A stretch of DNA of 6,983 bases from Fidelibacterota bacterium (lineage in GTDB: Bacteria; Fidelibacterota; UBA8477; JABMPR01), in assembly GCA_030595455.1 (NCBI GenBank), contig JAUVDF010000046.1, positions 1-6,983 on the forward strand. The letters run 5' to 3'. Made by a program: the position numbers and the translations under genes. Shown one piece after another: positions 1 through 6,750 of the stretch. The notes beneath the pieces are model-generated. The model ran no database searches. It saw nothing but the letters and a program-made list of their open reading frames with translations, and had not been told where the DNA came from. The stretch's first letter is position 1. Each line of letters begins with the position of its first letter.

Positions 1-1875
1 TTCGCCTTCAAATTCTTCTCCGGCAACGGGAACTCTTACAATAGCGTTGACCATGGCTGCGGCAGCCTCAGCAGCTTCAGCATTCTCGCCGAAGACATAA
101 ACAAGACCTTCTTGTTCAATCTCTACTGTGGCACCAGTTTCTGCCTGGATACCTTTAATAATCTTACCACCTGGGCCAATAATATCACCGATCTGTTCTT
201 GTTTAATCTTGATGGTGATAAAACTCGGTGCAGTGGGTGACAGTTCTTCACGAGCAGCTGGTAAAGCAGCTTCCATGATACCGATAATGTGCTCACGACC
301 TTCTTTGGCCTGTATTAAGGCTTCAGTCATCAGCTCAGCACTAATACCTTCGATCTTGAGATCCATCTGGATAGCATTGATACCGTCTTTAGTACCAGTT
401 ACTTTGAAATCCATATCGCCATAATGGTCTTCATCACCAAGGATATCAGACAGGACGGAGAAACGTTTTCCATCACTGATCAAGCCCATGGCAATACCGG
501 CCACAGTCTTGTTGATACCAACACCGGCATCCATAAGTGCTAATGAACCACCACAAACGCTAGCCATTGAGGATGAACCATTTGATTCAAGAATCTCAGA
601 AACCAAGCGTACGGTATAAGGAAAATCTTCCTTTGCCGGCAGGAAAGGTCTCAAGCTGCGTTCAGCAAGGTTACCATGTCCAATTTCGCGACGACTGGTA
701 AAGCCGATACGACCTGTTTCACCAACACAATAAGGTGGGAAGTTGTAATGTAGATAGAAGGATTTTTTGTAATCCTGATCCACATTATCAATGATCTGTT
801 CATCAAGTTTAGTTCCGAGTGTCGTGATCACTAATGCCTGAGTTTCACCACGAGTAAACAAGGCTGAACCATGCACTCTTGGTAACACACCTACTTCAGC
901 TGTAATCTGACGAATTTCTTTGAGCTTACGTCCATCAACCCGAACACCCTTAGCCATGATCTGTTCACGGATATTGGCTTTTAGACGACTGTCAAAAACA
1001 CCACCGACTACTTTCAGGTGATCAGGGTATTCTTCTTCGAATTTTGCCATGAAGGCATCTTTCGCTTCATTTCTAGCTTCCTGACGCTCCAGTTTCAATA
1101 CGATAGAGTTAAGCTTGCTTAGTTCGGCCTCATCGATAGCTGAATCTACAGCTGTCTTAATGGCTTCCTTCTCTTCATCAACTGGGACCTCACGTTTTAC
1201 CGGTTTGATCTCATCAATGATGCTCTGCTGGAAGGCTACAACTTCAGAAATTGCTTTCTGAGCAAACACCAGGGCTTCAACCATAACTTCTTCAGATACT
1301 TCCTTGGCTTCACCTTCAACCATCACTACATCTGTAGCTGTACCGGTAATGGTGATATCCATCTCAGATTCTTCTGCTTGAGCATAAGTGGGGTTCAAGA
1401 TCAACTCACCATCGATGCGTCCAACGTGGACTGAAGCAACAGGTCCGTTCCAGGGGATATCAGAGATAGACAATGCAAAAGAGGCACCAATAGTACCTAG
1501 TGCATCAGCTGTATTCTCACCATCACTTGAAACGACTGTGATCATTACCTGGGTTTCATTGCTAAAACCTTCAGGGAATAGTGGACGAATAGGTCTATCC
1601 GTCATTCTTGAGCTCAGAACTTCTTTTTCAGAAGGTCTGGCTTCCCTTTTAAAGAAACCACCGGGGATCTTACCACCGGCATAACTTTTTTCACGATATT
1701 CTACTTGAAGCGGAAAATAATCCCGCGTGTCGTCTGCGTATTTTGATGCTGTAGCTGCAACTAGAACGGCAGTTTCGCCATATATAGCAAGCACAGATCC
1801 ACCAGCTTGTCTGGCCATACGACCAGTTTCCAGGCTTAGTGTTCTGCCACCAAGCATCATTTCTTTTTTAATCAA
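1..1875 (-). CDS. pnp: polyribonucleotide nucleotidyltransferase (PNPase), 3' end cut off by window
   Basis: Phosphorolytic 3'-5' exoribonuclease of mRNA turnover, a cytoplasmic trimer. 625 codons are visible, read by hand to the left edge. First RNase PH domain is about residues 12-145, with FFKREARPSE at 74-83 and DRPIRPLFPEGF at 93-104. A helical linker (about 240-310) follows. Second RNase PH domain starts near 315, with RGETQALV at 342-349, SRREIGHG at 394-401 and the phosphate-site serines ESNGSSS at 430-436. LGDEDHYGDMDFK at 479-491 carries the metal-binding Asp483, Asp489 and Lys491 (E. coli Asp486, Asp492, Lys494). The KH domain has its GxxG loop IGPGGK at 566-571. The window ends at EEFEGE, where the S1 domain begins, so most of S1 is missing. 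I chose a TTG start at 1875 because GGAG lies 5 nt upstream; the ATGs at 1860 and 1857 lie 20 nt or more from it. The gap after rpsO is only 14 bp. Confidence 0.97.
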   Translation of the reverse strand, partial: MIKKEMMLGGRTLSLETGRMARQAGGSVLAIYGETAVLVAATASKYADDTRDYFPLQVEYREKSYAGGKIPGGFFKREARPSEKEVLSSRMTDRPIRPLFPEGFSNETQVMITVVSSDGENTADALGTIGASFALSISDIPWNGPVASVHVGRIDGELILNPTYAQAEESEMDITITGTATDVVMVEGEAKEVSEEVMVEALVFAQKAISEVVAFQQSIIDEIKPVKREVPVDEEKEAIKTAVDSAIDEAELSKLNSIVLKLERQEARNEAKDAFMAKFEEEYPDHLKVVGGVFDSRLKANIREQIMAKGVRVDGRKLKEIRQITAEVGVLPRVHGSALFTRGETQALVITTLGTKLDEQIIDNVDQDYKKSFYLHYNFPPYCVGETGRIGFTSRREIGHGNLAERSLRPFLPAKEDFPYTVRLVSEILESNGSSSMASVCGGSLALMDAGVGINKTVAGIAMGLISDGKRFSVLSDILGDEDHYGDMDFKVTGTKDGINAIQMDLKIEGISAELMTEALIQAKEGREHIIGIMEAALPAAREELSPTAPSFITIKIKQEQIGDIIGPGGKIIKGIQAETGATVEIEQEGLVYVFGENAEAAEAAAAMVNAIVRVPVAGEEFEGE

Positions 1876-1880
1876 AATTT

Positions 1881-1884
1881 CTCC
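1881..1884 (-). promoter_or_regulatory. Shine-Dalgarno of pnp (decides TTG start)
   Basis: GGAG on the minus strand, 5 nt before TTG at 1875-1873. It follows the rpsO stop TAG (1892-1890) by only a few bases. The next possible starts (ATG at 1860 and 1857) are preceded only by an A-rich stretch, so the site favours TTG and the N-terminus MIKKEMMLGGRTL. Confidence 0.7.
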
Positions 1885-1889
1885 AATTC

Positions 1890-2159
1890 CTATTTACGTA
1901 TATTAAGCTTTTCAATCAAAGCTTTATACTGCGCTATATCTTCTTTCTGAAGATAGCGTAACAAACGACGACGTTGTCCAACCATTTTGAGCAATCCACG
2001 ACGACTGTGATGATCTTTTTTAAAGGCTTGTAAATGTCCAGTCAGGTTACGAATCTGAGTTGTCAGAATGGCAACCTGTACACTGGTAGAGCCTGTATCT
2101 TTTTCGTTTTCACCATACTCTTTTATGAGAGCGGTTTTTTCTTCTTTTGTTATTGACAT
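1890..2159 (-). CDS. rpsO: 30S ribosomal protein S15
   Basis: Primary 16S rRNA-binding protein of the small-subunit platform, which helps order the central domain and forms a bridge to the 50S. The product is 89 aa, the usual S15 length. Signature stretches are [16 protein letters not shown] at 21-36 and [20 protein letters not shown] at 48-67, which carry the conserved rRNA-binding residues. The reading frame is open up to an ATG at 2177 that would add MSEGGH. I rejected that start because those codons are the Shine-Dalgarno itself, and the ATG at 2159 gives the family N-terminus (MSITKEEK) with AGGAGG 4 nt upstream. The ribF stop lies 10 bp before the start, so coupling to ribF is likely. 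An inverted repeat sits just upstream of the Shine-Dalgarno, and another in the last codons faces pnp. Confidence 0.98.
   Translation of the reverse strand: MSITKEEKTALIKEYGENEKDTGSTSVQVAILTTQIRNLTGHLQAFKKDHHSRRGLLKMVGQRRRLLRYLQKEDIAQYKALIEKLNIRK
1900..1929 (-). repeat. inverted repeat at rpsO 3' end, upstream of pnp start
   Basis: On the minus strand AAGCTTT (1924-1918), loop GATTGA (1917-1912), AAAGCTT (1911-1905): a perfect 7-bp stem. One A.A mismatch (1925/1904) is followed by three more pairs, TAT with ATA (1928-1926 with 1903-1901), and a closing G.U (1929/1900). It lies within the last rpsO codons and ends about 16 nt before the pnp Shine-Dalgarno. There is no following U-tract, so it is not an intrinsic terminator. 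Folding in vivo and any role are inferred. Confidence 0.45.
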
Positions 2160-2163
2160 ATGT

Positions 2164-2169
2164 CCTCCT
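2164..2169 (-). promoter_or_regulatory. strong Shine-Dalgarno of rpsO, joined to ribF stop
   Basis: AGGAGG, 4 nt before the rpsO ATG at 2159. The ribF stop TGA (2172-2170) directly abuts it (TGAAGGAGGACATATG), so ribosomes finishing ribF stop on the rpsO binding site. It is the best-matching ribosome binding site in the window. Confidence 0.85.
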
Positions 2170-3129
2170 TCAGACATCTCGATAATTTTCGATTATCGCT
2201 ATACATGTTTTCTTGTCATTTTCTAATTGTTCTATTAAATCTTCTACACTCGAGAATTTCTTCTCATCTCTTAATTTCTGTAAAAATTCCAGGGTCACTT
2301 CTTTTCCGTAAAGATCTTCAGATCCTGCTGGAATATTAAAAAGGTTCACTTCTATCGTGATATCAGACCCATTCTTAAAAGTAGGTCTAACGCCTACATT
2401 GCACATCCCAAAGCTCGAAAATTCACTCGTTGTTACCCTGCTGAGGTAAACACCTCTGTTAGGTAACAGTTTGTTTTCAACGTGGGGCTCAATATTGGCA
2501 GTGGGAAAATTAAGGCTCTGTCCCCTTTGCTCACCTTTAACTACCAATCCAAATAAGGTATAGGCATGTCCCAACATTGCGTTCGCCAGATCCAGACGAT
2601 CAGATTGAATATGATCTCTGATCATGGTGCTACTGACGGGAAGGTCCTCATTATTAATGGGACCAACCACACTTACACCATAGCCGTTTTGCGCTCCCCG
2701 CTCACGAAGCCAGTCAGCATCGCCCTCTCGCTGATGTCCAAACCGATGGTCATAACCAACAACGACATGCTTGACTCCCAGCGATTCTTCAAGCACTTTT
2801 GTTGTAAATTCATCAGCACTCATACCGGAGAAACCCCGGTTAAAGTCCAAAACCAACAAAATATCAACAGGAGCATACCGTTTTATGAGAGTGGCTCGTT
2901 CGTCAATACCGGTGAGCAACCTGATCGGTCGCTTATCACTATCTCTCAGCAGTTGCTGAGGATGAGGGTGAAAAGTGATCACTACCGAAGGCAATTCTCT
3001 GGCTTGCGCCTCTGTGATGCATTCCCTGATCAAAGCCTGATGCCCGCGGTGAATACCATCGAAACTACCGATAGTAGCCACACAACCTGAAAGCTCAGGA
3101 ATATCTTCTATGCAGCGGACGATTTCCAA
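2170..3129 (-). CDS. ribF: bifunctional riboflavin kinase / FAD synthetase
   Basis: Phosphorylates riboflavin to FMN and then adenylylates FMN to FAD, in the cytoplasm. The product is 319 aa, normal for the bacterial two-domain enzyme. The N-terminal nucleotidyltransferase domain has [10 protein letters not shown] at 21-30 (the HxGH-type site), TFHPHP at 52-57, GYDHRFG at 125-131 and the SSTMIR motif at 166-171. The C-terminal flavokinase domain begins near 188, with [15 protein letters not shown] at 199-213, RGVY at 225-228, NVGVRPTF at 244-251 and the likely catalytic glutamate Glu260 in IEVNLF. The start is TTG at 3129: an in-frame TGA lies two codons upstream, and the next usual start (GTG at codon 17) would remove the first beta strand. 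The first 22 bp overlap truB. No clear Shine-Dalgarno precedes the TTG, so initiation probably relies on ribosomes translating truB. Confidence 0.96.
   Translation of the reverse strand: MEIVRCIEDIPELSGCVATIGSFDGIHRGHQALIRECITEAQARELPSVVITFHPHPQQLLRDSDKRPIRLLTGIDERATLIKRYAPVDILLVLDFNRGFSGMSADEFTTKVLEESLGVKHVVVGYDHRFGHQREGDADWLRERGAQNGYGVSVVGPINNEDLPVSSTMIRDHIQSDRLDLANAMLGHAYTLFGLVVKGEQRGQSLNFPTANIEPHVENKLLPNRGVYLSRVTTSEFSSFGMCNVGVRPTFKNGSDITIEVNLFNIPAGSEDLYGKEVTLEFLQKLRDEKKFSSVEDLIEQLENDKKTCIAIIENYRDV
2180..2198 (-). repeat. perfect hairpin-forming inverted repeat before rpsO
   Basis: On the minus strand CGATAAT (2198-2192), loop CGAAA (2191-2187), ATTATCG (2186-2180). It gives a perfect 7-bp stem with a 5-nt loop, two G-C and five A-U pairs. 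It lies in the last codons of ribF and ends 10 nt before AGGAGG of rpsO. A stem of this size is expected a few times by chance in 7 kb, so only its position makes it notable. No U-tract follows. Confidence 0.45.
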
Positions 3130-3776
3130 TTTTCAATAAACTCTGGTATGCTTAACGCATCCTCTATACGGTAGTCACCTACCGAAATTCTTTTTAATTC
3201 TTCTACGTAGGCCACGGATCCAAGTTGACGACCAATATCTTCAGCTAAAACCCGGATATAGGTCCCTTTCCCGCAATTAACACGGATGTTGAGTAAATCC
3301 TCCTGAAAGGAAATCAGTTCAATGTTATAGATGGTTACGGTACTGGGTACACGCTCAATAACCTGACCCTGGCGAGCTGATTTATATAATCTTTTGCCTT
3401 TAACCTTTTTGGCAGAATACATGGGCGGGATTTGTTCAATCTCACCAATAAAACTATTCAATACCTTGCTAATCTGGTCACTGGTTAGCACGGGAACCGC
3501 TTGTGATTCGATAATAGTTCCTGTACGATCACCGGTATCCATCTGATGACCTAATTTGATCACAGCCTCATAGCTTTTGGGTAAACCCATAAACTCACTT
3601 TGGCGTTTTGTATTTTTACCGGTTAGAACGATAAGAACACCTGTGGCAAAGGGGTCCAGCGTACCTGCGTGACCAACCTTTTTAATTTTTGTGGTATAGC
3701 GAATTTTATTAACCACATCGAAACTAGTCCAGTCCATGGGCTTATCAATGTTGATGATATGCTCAGCCCCAATCAT
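3108..3776 (-). CDS. truB: tRNA pseudouridine(55) synthase, short form without PUA domain
   Basis: Isomerises uridine 55 in the T-loop of tRNAs to pseudouridine. The product is 222 aa. Motifs in order: DKPMDWTSFDVVNKIR at 11-26, KVGHAGTLDPFATG at 33-46 with the catalytic Asp41, the conserved Tyr69 region, IPPMYSAKKVKGKRLYKSAR at 116-135, and GKGTYIRVLAEDIG at 169-182. The chain ends soon after LKRISVGDYRIEDAL. The C-terminal PUA domain of the longer E. coli type (about 314 aa) is absent; the following reading frame is ribF, so this is the natural end rather than a frameshift. As I recall, PUA-less TruB is common in the Bacteroidetes/Chlorobi group. The start ATG overlaps the rbfA stop as ATGA, which indicates translational coupling; only a weak purine stretch (GAAAGA) precedes it. 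Confidence 0.96.
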   Translation of the reverse strand: MIGAEHIINIDKPMDWTSFDVVNKIRYTTKIKKVGHAGTLDPFATGVLIVLTGKNTKRQSEFMGLPKSYEAVIKLGHQMDTGDRTGTIIESQAVPVLTSDQISKVLNSFIGEIEQIPPMYSAKKVKGKRLYKSARQGQVIERVPSTVTIYNIELISFQEDLLNIRVNCGKGTYIRVLAEDIGRQLGSVAYVEELKRISVGDYRIEDALSIPEFIENWKSSAA

Positions 3777-4108
3777 AAGTCTTTCATCACCTGATTCATC
3801 TTGTCAGTATATTCGAGTGAATCATCAATAAAGAATTTTAAATTAGGGACATATTTTAAGGGAACTTCCTGTCCAACATGATAGCGAATACGACCACTCT
3901 GATTTTCAAGTGTTTTAAAGCTAAAAGCGATGTCCTTTACATTACCATAGATTGTAAAGTAAACATAGGCCAGTTTTAAGTCTGGAGTCATCTTTACCTT
4001 CGAGACAGAGATAAAACCAGGTGTAGAATTGGCCAGATTCAGGATCAGGAAGTCAGCAACTGCAGCTCTAACGGCTTCTGCAACTCGTTCTTGTCTGGAA
4101 TTTCCCAT
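3773..4108 (-). CDS. rbfA: 30S ribosome-binding factor A
   Basis: Cold-shock-associated assembly factor with a KH-like fold that binds the 30S subunit and helps mature the 5' end of 16S rRNA. The product is 111 aa, within the usual 100-135. Family features are the N-terminal NSRQERVAEAVRAAVADFL, the middle strand region ISVSKVKMTPDLKLAYVYFT at about 34-53, and the C-terminal signature VPNLKFFIDDSLEYTDKMNQ near 87-106, matching the P-x-L-x-F-x-x-D-x-S motif of RbfA. The ATG at 4108 follows the infB stop by 24 bp. Its ribosome binding site is poor: an AGG lies about 16 nt upstream, with an A/T-rich spacer. The stop overlaps the truB start. Its place between infB and truB is the standard one and supports the call. 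Confidence 0.95.
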   Translation of the reverse strand: MGNSRQERVAEAVRAAVADFLILNLANSTPGFISVSKVKMTPDLKLAYVYFTIYGNVKDIAFSFKTLENQSGRIRYHVGQEVPLKYVPNLKFFIDDSLEYTDKMNQVMKDL

Positions 4109-4132
4109 TTTACTTATTTAACCTGAGTATTT

Positions 4133-6658
4133 CTATTTGGAGACCGTATCCAGTTTACGCTTGATAATTTCCTCAGTGTAGAACTCGATTACATCTCCGA
4201 CTTTAATTTTATTAAAATCTTTGAGCGAAATACCACATTCGTTCCCCTCAATGACTTCTTTAACTTCGTCTTTAAATCGTTTTAAGGCATTTAGCTCGCC
4301 GCTGAAGATGATCTCACCCTCGCGAACCAGTCTGACCTTTGCATTACGCCGAACGACACCAGATGTAACCATAGATCCGGCAATAAATCCAATTTTCGGA
4401 ATTTTGAAAAGATCGGTTACTTCTGCACTACCAATCTCAGTTTCCTGGATATCAGGTTCAAGTAAGCCTTCCAGAGCGTTATAGACATCGTCTACTGCAG
4501 CGTAAATCACATCATAGTAGCGAATCTCTACGTCATCGGCTTTGGCCAGAAGTCGAGCGTTACTATCGGCTGTGACGTTAAAGCCGATGACGATCGCACT
4601 GGAGGCAGCTGCCAGGAGTACATCAGATTCTTTAATCATTCCAATGCCACGGTGAATAATGCGTACGGCAACCTCACTGGTTGACAGTTTCATAAATGAA
4701 TCAGCTAAAGCCTCAATCGATCCATCTACATCACCCTTGATCAGCAGTGGCACTTCCCGAGTTTTACCCTCTGAGATCTGGCGTGCGATTTCATCAAGAG
4801 TTAGATGGCGCATACGCTTAAAGTCTTGCTCACGACGGACTAGTTGCCTTTGAGTACTGACCTCACGGGCTTCTTTGTCATTTTTCATGACAACCAGATT
4901 ATCACCTGCTTTAGGTACATCACTAAAGCCTAATATCTCTACTGGTGCTGAGGGTTCAGCAAACTTAATTCTATCGCCCTGATCATTCTTCAATGCTCTA
5001 ACACGACCAGAGAAATCACCACAAACAAAGGCGTCTCCAACCTTTAACTTTCCACGCTTAACCAGCACTGTTGCAACAGCTCCAAGACCTTTATCCAGTC
5101 TGGACTCTACCACAATTCCACGAGCCATACCAGTTGGTTTGGCTTTCAGATCCAGCATCTCAGCTTCAAGAAGTACTGTTTCAAGTAGATCTTCAACATT
5201 AGTACCATGCTTGGCAGATATTTCCACATCTGGAATTTTTCCGCCCCAGCTTTCCACCAACATATCTCTTTCTGAGAGTTCGCGGCGTACTTTTTCAGGA
5301 TCAGCTCCGGTTACATCAATTTTATTAATAGCAAATATAATGGGGACACCTGCTGCCTTGGCATGATCAATCGCCTCGATGGTCTGTGGCATAACCGAAT
5401 CATCAGCAGCAACGATAATAATCACAATATCTGTAACTTGAGCACCACGTGCACGCATAGCTGTAAAGGCTTCGTGTCCAGGTGTATCAAGGAATGTGAT
5501 CGTTTTATCGCCTTCAACTTTTACAGAATAGGCACCGATATGCTGGGTAATTCCACCCGCTTCACCGGCAATAACATTGGCGCTACGAATATGATCTAGT
5601 AAAGATGTTTTTCCATGATCAACATGACCCATGATAGTAACAACTGGTGGTCGTGCTTCAAGTTCTGATTCATCAACCTCTTCGTGGGCGATTTCCTCTT
5701 CTTGAATCGTGGCTGTATCATCTTCAAATTTTACCTGAACTTCAAATTCTTCAGCCAGGAGTTCGATAGTGTCTTTATCAATTCTTTGATTGATAGTCAC
5801 CATCATACCCATTTCCATACATTTCCCGATAATATCGGCAACATCGATCTCAATCAGATCAGCAAAATCATGTACTGAAACAAATTCGGATACGCGATAG
5901 ATCAGATCTTCAACAGATTCTTCCTGTTTGCCTTCGCGACGTCGTCGCTTCTTTTTACCAGTGTCTATCGAAGTCATGACCTTCTTGATAGAGGCATCTA
6001 CTTCTTTCTGGTCAAAGGTGCGTCGTCTTTTTCCTCTTTTGCTCTTATCAGCAGTACCTGCTTTTACAACATGCTTAATTTTTCGTTCAATCTTTTTAGC
6101 AATGATTTTATCAGCTGAGGATACTTGAGTTTTCTGGCCTTTTACTTCACCAGGGCGAAGAATAGTTGGCTTGGCGGCCTTTTTGGCTGCTTTAATCTTA
6201 TCAAGATCATCACGCTCTTTTGTCGCTTGTGCTTCAGCAAGTTTACGAGATTCTTCTTCTATTTTATCTCTTTTTACCTGCTCGATGGCATCAACTTTAT
6301 TCTGCTCTACTTTTCGCTTAGCATCTTCAATTTCCAGCTTACGCTGTTCTTCTGCTTGGCGTCTCTGTCGTTCTTCAGTATCGCGAGCTTGCTTTTCCTC
6401 ATCAGCCTTACGAATTCGCTCTTCTTCTTCTTCGCGTCGTTGATCCTCGAGTGCTTTACGATCAAGTTCTTTCTGATCCTGCTCTATTTGAAATAGATCT
6501 GTAGCAAAATTCTTCATGATGATCTCGTACATGTCGTCATCCACAGGACTCATATGATTGGTCACATCCAATCCTTTATCCTTGAGAAAGCTGACGATCT
6601 CCTGGTGCGAGATATTAATCTGCTTTGCTATCTGATATATTCGTTTTGGTTTACTCAA
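4133..6658 (-). CDS. infB: translation initiation factor IF-2
   Basis: GTPase that places fMet-tRNA on the 30S subunit and promotes subunit joining. The product is 841 aa, close to full-length IF2. An IF2_N domain is at about 4-50, then a highly charged, probably coiled-coil or disordered Glu/Arg/Lys linker at about 57-160, a basic stretch at 160-245 (KRGKRRR at 207-213, KKKRRRR at 235-241) and a second IF2_N domain at about 248-310 (MVTINQRID). The G domain has G1 GHVDHGKT at 344-351, G2 GIT at 369-371, G3 DTPGH at 391-395, G4 NKID at 445-448 and G5 SAK at 481-483, all intact. Domains II, III and the tRNA-binding C-terminal domain follow, with ECGISLKDF near the end. The start is TTG at 6658: AGAGG lies 5 nt upstream and the N-terminus matches the family. 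Confidence 0.98.
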   Translation of the reverse strand: MSKPKRIYQIAKQINISHQEIVSFLKDKGLDVTNHMSPVDDDMYEIIMKNFATDLFQIEQDQKELDRKALEDQRREEEEERIRKADEEKQARDTEERQRRQAEEQRKLEIEDAKRKVEQNKVDAIEQVKRDKIEEESRKLAEAQATKERDDLDKIKAAKKAAKPTILRPGEVKGQKTQVSSADKIIAKKIERKIKHVVKAGTADKSKRGKRRRTFDQKEVDASIKKVMTSIDTGKKKRRRREGKQEESVEDLIYRVSEFVSVHDFADLIEIDVADIIGKCMEMGMMVTINQRIDKDTIELLAEEFEVQVKFEDDTATIQEEEIAHEEVDESELEARPPVVTIMGHVDHGKTSLLDHIRSANVIAGEAGGITQHIGAYSVKVEGDKTITFLDTPGHEAFTAMRARGAQVTDIVIIIVAADDSVMPQTIEAIDHAKAAGVPIIFAINKIDVTGADPEKVRRELSERDMLVESWGGKIPDVEISAKHGTNVEDLLETVLLEAEMLDLKAKPTGMARGIVVESRLDKGLGAVATVLVKRGKLKVGDAFVCGDFSGRVRALKNDQGDRIKFAEPSAPVEILGFSDVPKAGDNLVVMKNDKEAREVSTQRQLVRREQDFKRMRHLTLDEIARQISEGKTREVPLLIKGDVDGSIEALADSFMKLSTSEVAVRIIHRGIGMIKESDVLLAAASSAIVIGFNVTADSNARLLAKADDVEIRYYDVIYAAVDDVYNALEGLLEPDIQETEIGSAEVTDLFKIPKIGFIAGSMVTSGVVRRNAKVRLVREGEIIFSGELNALKRFKDEVKEVIEGNECGISLKDFNKIKVGDVIEFYTEEIIKRKLDTVSK

Positions 6659-6708
6659 TCGTTCCTCTTTCCTCGTCGTTTGCTATACAGCAAGATACCC
6701 ATAATCAT
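6655..6708 (-). other. possible 17-codon leader ORF ending on the infB start
   Basis: From ATG at 6708 the minus strand reads MIMGILLYSKRRGKRND, then TGA at 6657-6655. The stop overlaps the infB TTG (6658-6656) as TTGA, the same kind of stop/start overlap seen at rbfA-truB. Its half-hydrophobic, half-basic peptide matches nothing I recognise. No Shine-Dalgarno precedes the ATG (AAGCTCCGTAT lies before it). A frame this short is easily found by chance, so the only support is the overlap. It could act as a coupling leader or mean nothing. Confidence 0.15.
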
Positions 6709-6750
6709 ATACGGAGCTTATCTATTACTGGCTTCAGCCGAGATTCCTAC
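6659..6750 (-). other. nusA-infB intergenic stretch (no ylxR/ylxQ)
   Basis: 92 bp separate the nusA stop from infB. Many Firmicutes carry ylxR and the L7Ae-like ylxQ here; neither fits. The stretch holds the infB ribosome binding site, the 17-codon frame described separately, and a small stem TTGCT-GTAT-AGCAA (6693-6680, 5 bp with a 4-nt loop). I see no convincing -35/-10 pair and no terminator with a U-tract, so read-through from nusA is the simplest view. Confidence 0.6.
6664..6668 (-). promoter_or_regulatory. Shine-Dalgarno of infB (supports TTG start)
   Basis: AGAGG with a 5-nt spacer (AACGA) before TTG at 6658-6656. A second GAGG (6674-6671) lies slightly further upstream. The optimal spacing is the main reason for accepting TTG, together with the family-typical N-terminus SKPKRIYQIA. 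Confidence 0.7.

Noticed and set aside
128..424. Plus-strand 98-codon frame opposite the pnp KH region
   Set aside because: Antisense to intact PNPase codons with all catalytic motifs; no family resemblance.
1876..1889. A terminator or separate promoter between rpsO and pnp, as in E. coli
   Set aside because: Only 14 bp separate the genes; there is no U-tract after the upstream stem and no room for a promoter outside coding sequence.
2160..2177. rpsO start at the upstream ATG (2177), adding MSEGGH
   Set aside because: Those codons are made of the ribF stop and the Shine-Dalgarno itself; the ATG at 2159 gives the 89-aa family length.
2566..3090. 174-codon plus-strand reading frame opposite ribF
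   Set aside because: It lies fully antisense to a well-supported ribF; its protein has no recognisable motif and it has no ribosome binding site that I can see.
3792..3824. Inverted repeat TGATTCA/TGAATCA upstream of the truB start
   Set aside because: The 7-bp arms are separated by a 19-nt loop with no extension, which is expected by chance at this length.
6125..6496. 123-codon and 90-codon plus-strand frames rich in Phe/Leu/Ser
   Set aside because: They are the antisense image of the Glu/Lys/Arg-rich IF2 linker, which gives Phe/Leu/Ser strings that imitate membrane segments.
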